The notes under the pieces are model-generated. The model searched no databases. It saw nothing but the letters and a program-made list of their open reading frames with translations, and was not told the DNA's origin. A DNA stretch of 64,000 nucleotides from NCBI RefSeq assembly GCF_003049685.1, contig NZ_PYSY02000003.1, forward strand, positions 1 through 64,000, given 5' to 3'. This stretch comes from Brucella pituitosa. Its GTDB lineage: Bacteria; Pseudomonadota; Alphaproteobacteria; Rhizobiales; Rhizobiaceae. The position numbers and the translations under genes are program-made. Below are positions 28,618-38,336 of the stretch, piece after piece. Each line of letters starts with the position of its first letter. Within the stretch, counting starts at the first letter, position 1.

Positions 28618-29226
28618 CTAAGATAAACGATTCGTATCCCATATCGTCAACAGCATAGTGACAGCGCGATCCAGTTGATCGCGCTTCGTGCCGTCTTTCG
28701 CTTCCAGTGCTATACCCATTAGAAATGTGTGAAGCACTCCGGCCAAAGCTGACACATCAGTCCGCTCGGAAAGCTCTCCTTGTGCAATACCACGCCTGAT
28801 ACATTGCTCTATCCCGTGGCGATTGCGTTGACGATCTGTTGCAAGAATCTCATCCACGTGGCGATTATCAGGCGCGCAATTGCTCGCTCCTAAAATAATC
28901 AGACAGCCGAGAGGATGAGTCTCGTCGCTTTGCATCTGCGCGGATTTTCTTAACGCCATCTCTATTGCGTCCCGCGGAGCCAATGAGAGATCGAAGAGAC
29001 TTAATGTAACTTGCCCGTAAGTGGATTGGTAGCGTTCGACCACTTCCCGAAATAAGCTCTCCTTCGATCCAAAGGCCGCATAAAAGCTCGCCGGAGATAT
29101 ATTCCCCATCGACGCTTTCAGCTGATTGAGCGATGTCGGCTCAAATCCTTGCTCCCAAAACAGTGTCAGCGCGGCGTCAAGGGCCTTCTCTCTGTCGAAT
29201 TCTCGCGGGCGTCCGGTACGTGCCAT
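28618..29226 (-). CDS. TetR-family repressor
   Basis: A 202-residue TetR protein. The N-terminal helix-turn-helix runs from REFDREKALDAALTLFWEQG through ISPASFYAAFGSKESLFREV, followed by an all-alpha ligand domain. Start at MARTGRPRE (29226); an in-frame extension to 29277 lacks support. It is divergent from an MFS exporter, with a large palindrome between them, so it most likely represses both in response to a compound the exporter removes. The effector is unknown. Confidence 0.88.
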   Translation of the reverse strand: MARTGRPREFDREKALDAALTLFWEQGFEPTSLNQLKASMGNISPASFYAAFGSKESLFREVVERYQSTYGQVTLSLFDLSLAPRDAIEMALRKSAQMQSDETHPLGCLIILGASNCAPDNRHVDEILATDRQRNRHGIEQCIRRGIAQGELSERTDVSALAGVLHTFLMGIALEAKDGTKRDQLDRAVTMLLTIWDTNRLS

Positions 29227-29290
29227 CGTAATCTCCTCATATAAATATATAGTAGTCGATCCATAATTCATTGCCAAGGGTCAAATCTTG

Positions 29291-29320
29291 CAATATATGG
29301 AATGATCGTTCCATATATTG
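29291..29320. promoter_or_regulatory. Palindromic operator between TetR and MFS genes
   Basis: The 12-base arms CAATATATGGAA (29291-29302) and TTCCATATATTG (29309-29320) are perfect complements around the 6-base centre TGATCG. The palindrome ends 11 bases before the exporter start and lies about 65 bases upstream of the TetR start. Size, symmetry and position fit a TetR dimer site covering the exporter promoter. Confidence 0.8.
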
Positions 29321-29331
29321 AAGGACTCCTG

Positions 29332-30550
29332 ATGACCGTAACGACCGCAAACTTTCCGACCGAAAGAGAGGCGCGATTACCAATAGCTGCCCTGCTCGCT
29401 CTCGCAATGTCGGGCTTTATCTGCATCGTCACAGAAACACTCCCAGCCGGCCTGTTGCCGCAGATCGGAAATGGATTGGGCGTTTCTCAAGCTCTGGCCG
29501 GACAAACTGTAACTGCTTATGCAGTCGGATCGCTGCTCGCAGCTATTCCACTTACCATCGCAACAAGCAGCTGGAGACGCCGCAATGTCTTGCTTCTCAC
29601 GCTTGCAGGCTTTCTGGTCTTCAACATGGTTACGGCTGTTTCGAACAATTATTGGCTTACACTGACTTCACGGTTCTTCGCAGGCGTAGCCGCAGGGCTG
29701 GCCTGGAGCCTTCTGGCCGGATATGCACGACGCATGGTTTCTCCGGATCAGCAAGGAAAGCAATGGCTATCGCCATGGTCGGCACTCCCATAGCTTTATC
29801 CCTAGGTGTGCCGATTGGAACCTGGCTTGGGACAGCCGTTGGATGGCGTGCTGCATTCTGGATCATGTCAGCATTGACCATCGTACTTGTCTTTTGGGTT
29901 ATTGCTAAGGTTCCGGACTATCCTGGGATCAAAAGAAGCGGACGCATCCCACTGACAAAGGTCTTAAGGACACCGGGGGTACTGTCCGTTCTGGCCGTCG
30001 TGATCATGTGGATGCTTGCCCACAATATCCTCTATACTTATATCGCACCGTTTGTTGCCCCAGCCGGACTGAGCAACCGCGTCGATCTTGTATTGCTCGT
30101 TTTTGGTATCACAGCTCTTGCTGGCATAGGGGTTACTGGGAAACTCGTAGACCGAGCCTTGCGCAAGACGGTACTAGCCAGTCTTCTGGTATTCACGATG
30201 ATAGCACTGGCATTCGCATTATTACCTGCATCACCAACTCTTGTGTTCACAGGCGTCGCGATCTGGGGGCTGACATTTGGCGGAGCCGCAACCCTGTTAC
30301 AGACGGCGTTGGCAGATACAGCGGAGACGGTGCAGATGTCGCACTGTCAATGAATGTCGTAGCCTGGAATAGTGCTGTCGCAGGAGGCGGGATTGTCGGC
30401 GGCATACTCCTGAATACTTATGGTGTTTCCTCATTCTCTTGGGCTGTCGTTCTATTGCTGGTAATGGGCTTGATTTTGGCCTGGCGTGCCCGGTCGCGGG
30501 GATTTCCCGCAGGCCACAGAACATCCGGCACCAAAATCGCTGGACACTGA
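29332..30550 (+). CDS. MFS exporter (DHA1 type, two frame breaks)
   Basis: A 12-helix major-facilitator exporter of the AraJ/YdhP-like DHA1 group. It begins MTVTTANFPTE and has TETLPAGLLPQIGNGLGVS in the first helix. The frame breaks at about 29758, resuming AMAIAMVGTPIALSLGVPIG, and again at about 30335, resuming VALSMNVVAWNSAVAGGGIV to the stop at 30550. Repaired length of about 405 residues is normal. Start at 29332, because the longer frame (29302) runs through the operator. Likely a drug or metabolite exporter controlled by the adjacent TetR. Confidence 0.85.
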
Positions 30551-30552
30551 AA

Positions 30553-30584
30553 TTTCGCCGCGAGATCTTAATCTCGCGGCGAAA
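30553..30584. terminator. Perfect stem-loop between convergent genes
   Basis: A 14-bp perfect stem, TTTCGCCGCGAGAT (30553-30566) and ATCTCGCGGCGAAA (30571-30584), with a CTTA loop. It lies directly after the exporter stop and 44 bases from the end of the convergent ABC ATPase. A/T bases at the stem ends give weak U-tracts both ways, so it probably terminates both transcripts. Confidence 0.75.
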
Positions 30585-30628
30585 CTCATTTAAAGCGGAT
30601 AAAAGACAACGTACTGCCCGAAAGATTG

Positions 30629-32116
30629 TCAGTGCACTGCCGCATACATAATCTCTTCCTGAGACACATTGAGTGGGGAAAACTCTTCCACCACACGACC
30701 CTGGCGGCAAACGAGTATACGGTCAGAAAGCGCGAGGATCTCAGGTAGATAAGACGATATAACCACGACTGCGAGTCCCTGACCTGCGAGTTCCTCAATC
30801 AAGTTATGAATTTCGGTAACAGCTCCAACATCGACACCACGTGTGGGCTCGTCGAAGATGATCAATCTCGGCTTCTGCACGAGCGCTTTACCGATCACGA
30901 CCTTCTGCTGATTACCGCCTGAAAGCTCTATAACCCGCGCCTGAGCATCAATGCTGCGGATCGCGAGCTTGTTGCTCCATGTCTCTGACAGTGCTTTCAT
31001 TTCGGAAAAACTGACGAAGGGCAATCGCTCAAGCCCGGCTGCAAGCAACCCCGAATAGAGGTTTTCGGCGACAGACATCGTCTCAAAGAAGCCTTCCAGC
31101 TTGCGGTCTTCTGTGACATAGACAATGCCATCGCGCACAGCCTCGTGCGGCGTCGTATAACGTACTGGTTTGCCCTGATATGCAATTGAACCACCGCGCA
31201 GAAAATTACGCTTGTAAATGCCGGCAATGATCTTGGCAGTCTCGGTGCGACCCGAGCCAACCAGTCCAAAGATACCTGTCGTCTGCCCTTCAAAAATGGA
31301 AAACGAAGTGTTTCGAACCATCGCGCCCATCGAAACATCCTCAACAGACAGGATTTTCAAGCCCGCCGGTCGCACTCTCTCGCGGGTCGATATATTCTGC
31401 GCAGCCACACGCCCGATCATGGCCTGAACGATTTTTCCCTGATCGAAATTGGCCGTTATGTCCGTAATAACTTTCTGTCCATCTCGCATGATGGTGATGC
31501 GGTCAGAAATCTGTAGCGCCTCTTCGAGCGCATGACTGATAAATACCACCGTCACCCCGCGCGCCTTGAGACGCATAACGAGCGAGAAGAAGTGCTTTCG
31601 TTCTTCAGGTGTCAAAGTGGCGGTTGGTTCGTCAAATATAATGATTTTGGCATTAAGCCGAACGGCACGCGCTATCTCCACCATCTGGCGTTTGGCAGCG
31701 CCAAGCGTCGAAACATTCGCCGTAGGATCGACTGTAAAATTCAGCGATTGCAGGAACTGCTGGGCAGCGATCGTGATGCCGCGCAAGCGATTGAACGCTT
31801 TCTCATCACCAAGATAAAGGTTTTGCGCAACTGTCATCGAGGGGACGAGACTTGTTTCCTGAAATACCATAGCGATGCCATGCTGCAAGGCATCTGCAGG
31901 ACGTGTGAACCGTATTTCCTTACCATCAAAAATCAACGCGCCGGATGTGGGCTCCACAACCCCAGCAAGCAATTTACTTAAGGTCGACTTGCCCGCTCCG
32001 TTTTCACCCAGAAGCGCATGAACCTCGCCTGCACACAGGTCAAAATCAACCGCATCAACAGCGATATTGCCATGATAGGATTTTGTGATTGCCTTGGTCT
32101 CCAGCAGGATCGTCAT
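30629..32116 (-). CDS. Sugar ABC transporter ATPase with two nucleotide domains (RbsA/MglA family)
   Basis: A complete 495-residue CUT2-type tandem ATPase. Domain 1 has Walker A in LLGENGAGKSTLSKLLAG and Walker B in IIFDEPTATLTPEE. Domain 2 has the degenerate P-loop GLVGSGRTETAKIIAG and an intact ELSGGNQQKVVIGKAL and IIFDEPTRGVDVG. That asymmetry is normal in the family. It overlaps the adjacent SMP-30-like gene by four bases and powers the two RbsC-like permeases upstream in this operon. The substrate is probably a sugar or sugar lactone, inferred from context. Confidence 0.9.
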   Translation of the reverse strand: MTILLETKAITKSYHGNIAVDAVDFDLCAGEVHALLGENGAGKSTLSKLLAGVVEPTSGALIFDGKEIRFTRPADALQHGIAMVFQETSLVPSMTVAQNLYLGDEKAFNRLRGITIAAQQFLQSLNFTVDPTANVSTLGAAKRQMVEIARAVRLNAKIIIFDEPTATLTPEERKHFFSLVMRLKARGVTVVFISHALEEALQISDRITIMRDGQKVITDITANFDQGKIVQAMIGRVAAQNISTRERVRPAGLKILSVEDVSMGAMVRNTSFSIFEGQTTGIFGLVGSGRTETAKIIAGIYKRNFLRGGSIAYQGKPVRYTTPHEAVRDGIVYVTEDRKLEGFFETMSVAENLYSGLLAAGLERLPFVSFSEMKALSETWSNKLAIRSIDAQARVIELSGGNQQKVVIGKALVQKPRLIIFDEPTRGVDVGAVTEIHNLIEELAGQGLAVVVISSYLPEILALSDRILVCRQGRVVEEFSPLNVSQEEIMYAAVH

Positions 32117-33191
32117 AGTTTATCGCCTTTACCAAGATCCAGAATAAGATCCGCACCCTTTACGCTCGCGAGAACTGACTGACCTGTCTCCAGTATCGAA
32201 GTCAGTCCGTGGCGCTTGCCATCGGAACGGCTATGGAAGCTTTCAAGCGGCTGGAACCGGTTGTCGAGGCGAACAGCCAACCCATAGGAGCGTGATGGTG
32301 CCCAGGGCTTATGCACACCCATTGTCCGCACAGAACCACATTGAAGCGGCTCGAGAAAACTCGTGCCAGACGATAGAACAGGGGCAATCCAGTGCTCTCG
32401 CTCGACCATTTTGAGCATATCGTGGCGGAATGCGTCTTCCTGCAACACAAATTCGATCAAACGGTTACGGGGCGCAAAACCGATAACCAGAAGCCACCAT
32501 TGGCAGACGTCGACAATTTGCCCGGATAGCCGGGAATTCTGGTCAAAACCGGCTTCACATTGGCTCGTTGGTTCTTTGGATCAACACGAACAATACGATG
32601 GGCAAAAGCTTCACTGACATGGACGGTTCCATCAGTGGCGGCATGAACACCTGATGGCCACGCAAGCTTGTCCGCCAGAAGTGTTGCTTCTCCTGTGGTG
32701 ATATCAAGCTTCCAGACAGAGCCAGTGGCGCGTTTCCCCATCAGATCCTCCACCCAGTCGGACGGCGCATGATGGTTAGAACCTTGTGCAACAACAACGG
32801 TTGTCGCGTCGAGAACCGACACAGCCGTTGGGCAGACCAGCCGATTAGACCCTAAATGATCGAATGTCCGGCCATCATGCGTCCCTCCACGAACAACAAG
32901 AGTGCCATTTTCGAGGGCGACAAGTAGTGCATCATCGGAAAGAACCGCGAGAGCAGAAATATCCGCATCATAGTCGGCAACCTTTTTAGCAGTCTCCCCG
33001 CAATCGCGAAAATCGATGCGTTGGACGAAAAGCACTTTTCCTGCCCAAAGCACGAGATTATCCGGCGCATTATGTTGAAACTGGACTGACGCATCATCCA
33101 GAGCATTATTCGGTTTGAATGCACCATCATAGGGCGGAATGGTGATTGCTTTGCCACGAAACGGGTCAAGAAGACGGTCAATGAAACTCAT
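32113..33191 (-). CDS. SMP-30/strictosidine-synthase-like beta-propeller protein (one frame break)
   Basis: A six-bladed propeller protein of the gluconolactonase/strictosidine synthase-like type. Blade motifs include WKLDITTGEATLLADKLAWP, SGVHAATDGTVHVSEAFAHR and the calcium-site-like GYPGKLSTSANGGFWLSVFA. The frame breaks at about 32470 and continues PRNRLIEFVLQEDAFRHDML to 32113. Start at MSFIDRLLDP (33191), overlapping the preceding fusion gene by four bases. No signal peptide is visible, so it is probably cytoplasmic. A lactonase role on the imported compound is plausible but unproven. Confidence 0.75.
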
Positions 33192-35311
33192 TTCACATCT
33201 CCCCAATAGGAACTCCAACCCGTCCAGTTCGGATCTGCGCCGTCGATTTTGATGCGGCCGATGCGATTATTGAGAATACCGCCGATATAAAGATAGCCTT
33301 TGTGCTCACGCATGGATGTCACCATAGGATGGCTGGCACCACCGAGATCACCCAAGGTCGCAACTATCTCGCCATTGTCGTCAAACTTGACCACGCCGCC
33401 GGTATTGATGTTGGGAAACAGCCATTCATCTTGCGGCAAGCGTCGCGTCATACGCTTCCGCATGCCGGGATTGCGCAATGCGAGATCAAAACTCGGCGTG
33501 CGCATACCAAGCCAGGCCATCCAGTAAGTACCGTCCGATGCACGATTGATATTATCGGGATAGCCCGGCATATCTCGAATAACCGTTTCAAGCGTGCCTG
33601 CCTTTGGTCCTTCAATCCAATAGCGATGAACTGTGCAAGCCCAAGATTCCGCCAGCAGCAATGACTGACCGTCATGTGCGATGCAAACACCGTTAGCATA
33701 GCGCAGGTTTTTGAGAACAGTGCGCGTTTTGCCTGTCTTTGGATCGTAAACCAACAAACGCCCGGTAGGGCGGCTTTCAATCGAATCCAGTGCCCAGTCA
33801 TGCGCGTCATAACGTGTTGTTGAGTCTGTAAACCACACCCTGCCCTGATGATCGATGTCGCAATCGTTAGGATCGCGCAGTCGCGCGTCGTCAATGACAG
33901 AAAAAAGCGACCGGCGTGTTTCCGTCGACAATACACTAACTTCACCATCGTTCGCTACTGAGTATAGGCCCATTGCGCCAACACAGGATTTAATCGAACC
34001 ATCGCGGTCAATTGCAAGGCCGAGCGGGAAACCACCGATATGTGCAAATATTTCCGAGCGTTTGTAGTCCGGTGCAAAATAGCGCACGATTTCGCCATGT
34101 CTCGTACCGGCATAGAGATTATCGTCGCGATCAAGGATAACGTCTTCAGGGCCCTCAACTTCACCAATACCGATGGCTTCAGCATCCGCCAATGAATTGT
34201 TAAGCGCGTAAGGCGAGTCCGCACCGGGAACTGCTGACAAAGCCGTTTGCATCTTGTGATGCACTGGCGCGACATAAACTTCGGAAACAACCTTGTGCCG
34301 ATTTTTCAGCCAACGCACATCGAATACGATAGCAAACGCCAACAGAAGTCCGAGGATCATCTGATTGGTGCCGGTGCCCGCTCCCATGCGGATCAGGCCA
34401 TTGTTGATGATCAGAACTGCGACGGCCCCCATAAGGCCTTTTGCAATTGAACCGCGCCCGCCGCCAAGGCTGTTGCCGCCAACTACTGCTGCTGTCAATG
34501 CCAGTAATTCCAGACCAAGCCCTGAGCCCGGCCCTACACCCGAAAGACGCGCCGCAAAGAAATAACCGGCAACGCCACAGGCTACTCCACAAACAACATA
34601 GGTCAGAAACACTGTGCGTCGCACGGGAATACCGATATTGAAAGCTGAGCGACGGGCTCCGCCGACAGCGCTTATATGCCAACCAATACGCGAGCGCGTA
34701 ATAACTACATGCGCAATCAGAGTGAACAGAAGCGCGATCAAAGCGCTCACAGGAATGCCCCAAAGCGTTCCAATGCCGATCCAGTCAAAGCTATCAGAAT
34801 AGGCCTGCGAACTCTGGATCTGCTTACCGTAGTGGATGATCAAAATATCGTAGATTGAGCGCCCAATGATGAGTGTGACGAGCGTCGTCAAAAATGCGCG
34901 CAGGCGCAAATAGCCTATGAGGAAGCCGTTGAACGCGCCAAAAAGAGCGCCCATGCCGACCGCTGCTATAAAAGAAATCCAGACAGGACCTTCGCCGATG
35001 TAAATGACGGAAAGTGCCGCAAAGGCAGAGAGCGCAAAGATTGAACCAACAGACAGATCAATTCCGCCACCGATAATAACCACCGTAAGACCGATGACGA
35101 CGATGAGAAATTCACCAAGCTGACGCGATGTATCGAGCAAACTGCCCGCGGTGAAAAAGCCGGGAATGAGTGAGCCGAAAATGGCAATGACAGCAATGAG
35201 AAAGACAAATGGAACCAGATTGTCGGCCCAGTTTTTAACCAGAATCTCTCCCGCAAGATGATCCGGAATTTTATTATATCGAAATCGCGCAAGCGCTTCT
35301 CTCAGTTTCAT
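33188..35311 (-). CDS. Fusion of RbsC-type ABC permease and SMP-30/strictosidine-synthase-like domain
   Basis: A single uninterrupted frame of 707 residues. Residues 1-340 are an RbsC/XylH-type sugar permease with the signature GGGIDLSVGS (81-90), NGFLIGYLRLRAFLTTLVTL, and VVGGNSLGGGRGSIAKGLMG before the last helices. Residues about 385-700 are a beta-propeller with repeated blades: GPEDVILDRDDNLYAG, RDPNDCDIDHQGRVWFTDST, LRYANGVCIAHDG, PGYPDNINRASDGTYW. The linker is about 45 residues. The start at ATG 35311 fits the permease family; a frame to 35473 adds no domain. In RbsC the C-terminus is cytoplasmic, so the propeller would face the cytoplasm next to the exit of the channel (inference). 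Both halves overlap coding units of the same operon. Confidence 0.88.
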   Translation of the reverse strand: MKLREALARFRYNKIPDHLAGEILVKNWADNLVPFVFLIAVIAIFGSLIPGFFTAGSLLDTSRQLGEFLIVVIGLTVVIIGGGIDLSVGSIFALSAFAALSVIYIGEGPVWISFIAAVGMGALFGAFNGFLIGYLRLRAFLTTLVTLIIGRSIYDILIIHYGKQIQSSQAYSDSFDWIGIGTLWGIPVSALIALLFTLIAHVVITRSRIGWHISAVGGARRSAFNIGIPVRRTVFLTYVVCGVACGVAGYFFAARLSGVGPGSGLGLELLALTAAVVGGNSLGGGRGSIAKGLMGAVAVLIINNGLIRMGAGTGTNQMILGLLLAFAIVFDVRWLKNRHKVVSEVYVAPVHHKMQTALSAVPGADSPYALNNSLADAEAIGIGEVEGPEDVILDRDDNLYAGTRHGEIVRYFAPDYKRSEIFAHIGGFPLGLAIDRDGSIKSCVGAMGLYSVANDGEVSVLSTETRRSLFSVIDDARLRDPNDCDIDHQGRVWFTDSTTRYDAHDWALDSIESRPTGRLLVYDPKTGKTRTVLKNLRYANGVCIAHDGQSLLLAESWACTVHRYWIEGPKAGTLETVIRDMPGYPDNINRASDGTYWMAWLGMRTPSFDLALRNPGMRKRMTRRLPQDEWLFPNINTGGVVKFDDNGEIVATLGDLGGASHPMVTSMREHKGYLYIGGILNNRIGRIKIDGADPNWTGWSSYWGDVK

Positions 35312-35433
35312 TCGATTTATCCGGCTTTCCGCAAGGCAACAGCTGTCTTTAGTCCCCGCCAATGGGCAGAGGCATATTGGTAAAACTGGAAAACGCGACG
35401 CCTCATAGAGCCGCGCTTTCCATAGTTTTGGCT

Positions 35434-36467
35434 TTAAATCTTCGCGGCTTCGATCGCCTTCTGGCTCCAGCAAACGCCTGGGGTCAGATCCGCTTTGGTG
35501 CGCGCGCGTTCAAGCGTGTAGAGATAACGTGCTTTGTCGCCCGGCTTTTCATTGCCCTGCAGCAATAGTTTTATAGCGGTGACAACATCGTGCGACTGGC
35601 GAACCAGTTCACTCGTTACGATTGCGCCAAATGTACCGTCCTCGATCAGCTTGCAGTCGATTTCTTCGCCGCCGCCGGTCGTCACCAGAAAGACTTTATC
35701 TTTAAGTCCCGCATCGCGGATAGCCGCAGCTGTTCCCTGAGCCGTTGCATCCCAGAAATCGATGATACCGCACACATCAGGATTCTGCTGAAGAAGGGTG
35801 GTAGCTGCATTGCGAGCAGTGGTCGGATCCCAGTTGGAGTCAGGCTGGCCAACAATCTTGAATTCAGGATTCTTTTCCAGAACAGCCTGGACACCAGCCC
35901 ATTGATCGAGGCTCGATGCATTGACTTGATCGCCCTGTATCACGCCGATTTTCTTGCTGGAATTAGGTCCGCAACCTTTGATGACGGCTTCCGTTTCCAG
36001 TTCGCCCAATCGCTTCCAATCAGAACCGGCAAAAAACATCAGACGCAAAATTCGATGGATTGTCGAGCTGAATGACAAAAATCCCGGCGGCATCCTGCGC
36101 GCGCTTGTAAAGACGGCTATAGGAATTGATGTCAGGCGACTGCACAATCAGTACGTCTGGTTTGTTGGCCGAAGAAATCAGATCGGTGATCGCCTGTGCA
36201 CCTGCATCCACGCTCCAGTTCGGATCACGCGTTTCCCAGATGCCGCCAAAAGCCTTGACTTCTTCGCCGATGAAATGGTTCCAGCCCTGTGCCAGGTCAA
36301 AGCCCATCGTCATTGGTACAAGCACCACTCGCTTGCCCTTCAACGCATTTTCGTAAGTTGCAGGCCCCCGCATTGCCTGCGTCCTGCGCGGGGGCGGTCA
36401 GCGCACCAAATGCAAGCACGACACTTGCAGACAATGCGGTCAGTAATCCGCGTTTCCAGAACTTCAT
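35434..36467 (-). CDS. Sugar ABC transporter periplasmic binding protein (RbsB/TorT-like, two frame breaks)
   Basis: The N-terminus MKFWKRGLLTALSASVVLAF, with signal cleavage near APAQ, starts at ATG 36467 behind AGAAGGAT. The frame slips at about 36370 in a G run, resumes PATYENALKGKRVVLVPMTM, slips again at about 36035, and ends in a frame with KIGVIQGDQVNASSLDQWAG and VTTGGGEEIDCKLIEDGTFG. These are periplasmic-binding-protein I fold blocks. Repaired length of about 345 residues is normal. It delivers substrate to the two permeases of this operon. Confidence 0.82.
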
Positions 36468-36517
36468 TTTCTATCCTTCTCCGATATGGGCAGCATGTCG
36501 CCCAGATACTTTAAATG

Positions 36518-37504
36518 TTAAATGTCACCTTGCTGGCTCGTCTGCTCGTCGCGTGGATTGAGGCGTCCATCGAGAATAATTGCGGCGAGCAAGATCGTTG
36601 CTTTGATCAGGTTCTGGTAGATGTTGGGGAGATCGAGGATTGTCATTCCATTGAGCAGAATGCCTATCAGAAGCGCCCCGACCAGCACATTGCGCATTCC
36701 ACCCTTGCCGCCGGAAAGACCAATGCCGCCGATGACCACAACCAGCACCACATCATAAAGTAGCGTTGAATTGACGATGCGGGTGTTCATGCTTTGCAGG
36801 CTGACAGCCGTTGCTACACCAGCAATCCATGCCAGCAATGCACTGACGATATACTGGAGGAGTGTAAGCGGCCGAACGGCGATACCCATTGTCCGCGCTG
36901 CCTGATAATTGTCACCCATAAGGTAAAGAAAGCGACCTGGCTTGGTGTAGCGCAAAAAAAGCCAGCCTATAACAAGCATCCCACCAAACAGCAGCACGTC
37001 AAGCGGCAATCCAACCAACCGCGCCTGCCCCAAAGACAGCAGAGCCACAGCATCTTGTGGAACGGATACAACATCCTGTGTCAGTATCTGCGAACGTACG
37101 AAGCCGAAGACAAAGGCGCTTGTGGCAAGCGTCGCAAACAATGCCGGCACGCTGGCATATGCAACCAGAAACCCGTTAACCGAACCGATTGCTACCACAA
37201 TCAGGAAAACAATGGAGCTTGCCGACAGAAGGTTCCAGCCATGATGTAGCAGTTCGAGCTGCAAAGCGGTTGCGATCACCATAACTGCAACCACCGACAA
37301 ATCGATACCGCGCCCAATAACCACCAGTCCCATCCCAATTGCCAGAATGCCCAGTACGGACACGCTGCGAACAATTGCAATGAGATTGCCGGTCGCCCTG
37401 AACCCGTCAAGTGTCAGGGCAAAGCCAGCAAATAAAACTGCAGCCAGGATCAGGACAATTCTTTCCTGACTGACCGATTTGATTGAGCCAAGGGACCGCG
37501 ACAA
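36518..37504 (-). CDS. Sugar ABC transporter permease (RbsC family)
   Basis: A CUT2 permease with the signature IGRGIDLSVVAVMVIATALQ, AYASVPALFATLATSAF and IGGIGLSGGKGGMRNVLVGA. I take TTG 37504 as start because GAAAGG lies 8 bases upstream and the first helix follows after about 15 residues, giving 328 residues. The open frame continues upstream to 37750 but that part has no family resemblance. Together with the fused permease it supplies the second membrane subunit, so the transporter is probably a heterodimer. Confidence 0.82.
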   Translation of the reverse strand: MSRSLGSIKSVSQERIVLILAAVLFAGFALTLDGFRATGNLIAIVRSVSVLGILAIGMGLVVIGRGIDLSVVAVMVIATALQLELLHHGWNLLSASSIVFLIVVAIGSVNGFLVAYASVPALFATLATSAFVFGFVRSQILTQDVVSVPQDAVALLSLGQARLVGLPLDVLLFGGMLVIGWLFLRYTKPGRFLYLMGDNYQAARTMGIAVRPLTLLQYIVSALLAWIAGVATAVSLQSMNTRIVNSTLLYDVVLVVVIGGIGLSGGKGGMRNVLVGALLIGILLNGMTILDLPNIYQNLIKATILLAAIILDGRLNPRDEQTSQQGDI

Positions 37505-37755
37505 ACCAGGTAACCTTTCACACGCCGAAACGATCGTTTCAGGCCGGAAACAGGCGACCAAGGAGGCCGGAATAATCGCGGAATGTGAAACGCTTTCTGG
37601 ATCATCAATAGACAGTCCACGCGTTACATTGCAGGCAGCTTTTTCTATGTTGCTATCTAAAGAAGAACAATTTTTCGCCGGACATTTCAATCCGGAAAAT
37701 AAGTCTTGATCTCGGAGAGAACTATGGCGCCAGACCGGCACCATAATCACAACAT

Positions 37756-38166
37756 TTAGCTTATTACTTCAAACTCCGGATCAACAGGTATGGACAACGC
37801 AGTAACGATACGGTTCGTTTCTGATGCCATACCGATAACGGCCAGAAGATCACCATATTGAGCATCGGTCATCCCTTTTGCTCTCGCAGCTGCTGTATGC
37901 GAGTGAATGCAATAGTTGCAGCCGCTCGCCACCGAAACAGCGATGTAAATCAGCTCTTTGGTGAGCGGGTCCAATGCAGACGGAGCGACCATGACCTCCT
38001 TCAGACTTTGCCATGTGCGTTCCAGAGTAAGAGGATCATTCGCAAGCCCTCGCCAGAAATTATTGATGAAATCTGACCTTCGCACGGCTTTTATGTCATC
38101 GAACACAGCTTTTACTCGTGGTGACTTTTCAGCGTCGTTATCAGTCCAGAGCTTTACAGTTGCCAT
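37756..38166 (-). CDS. AhpD-like / carboxymuconolactone decarboxylase family protein
   Basis: A 136-residue all-helical CMD-fold protein. The redox motif GCNYCIHSHTAAARAKGMT carries the CXXC plus following His typical of AhpD-type peroxidase helpers; KELIYIAVSVAS precedes it. The family includes AhpD and uncharacterised peroxidase-related enzymes. It is transcribed toward the sugar ABC operon, about 250 bases before the permease start, and may be its first gene. Role inferred: peroxide or electrophile defence, or a decarboxylase-like activity. Confidence 0.8.
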   Translation of the reverse strand: MATVKLWTDNDAEKSPRVKAVFDDIKAVRRSDFINNFWRGLANDPLTLERTWQSLKEVMVAPSALDPLTKELIYIAVSVASGCNYCIHSHTAAARAKGMTDAQYGDLLAVIGMASETNRIVTALSIPVDPEFEVIS

Positions 38167-38295
38167 AATGATAATCCTGAGAACTTTTGAAGAATTTGCT
38201 TATCTCATGCGGCAAAGCTGACATGCAATATACGTTTGCGACATCTCCGAACGAGTCAGTAACAAGCCATCTATCTTTGTCATTACGCATAATCC

Positions 38296-38336
38296 TGCGC
38301 AAAACCGCTACGCACTTTTGCCGAAGGTGCTTTAAA
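38296..38336. repeat. Partial intergenic palindrome, copy D
   Basis: Only the second palindrome of the repeat family is present: TGCGCAAAACCGCTACGCAC followed by TTTTGCCGAAGGTGC. It sits between the AhpD-like gene and the end of the peptide ABC ATPase and overlaps the latter's stop by a few bases. Confidence 0.6.

Noticed and set aside
37505..37750. N-terminal extension of the RbsC-like permease
   Set aside because: In frame but without family similarity; a TTG with a good ribosome site at 37504 gives a normal-length permease.
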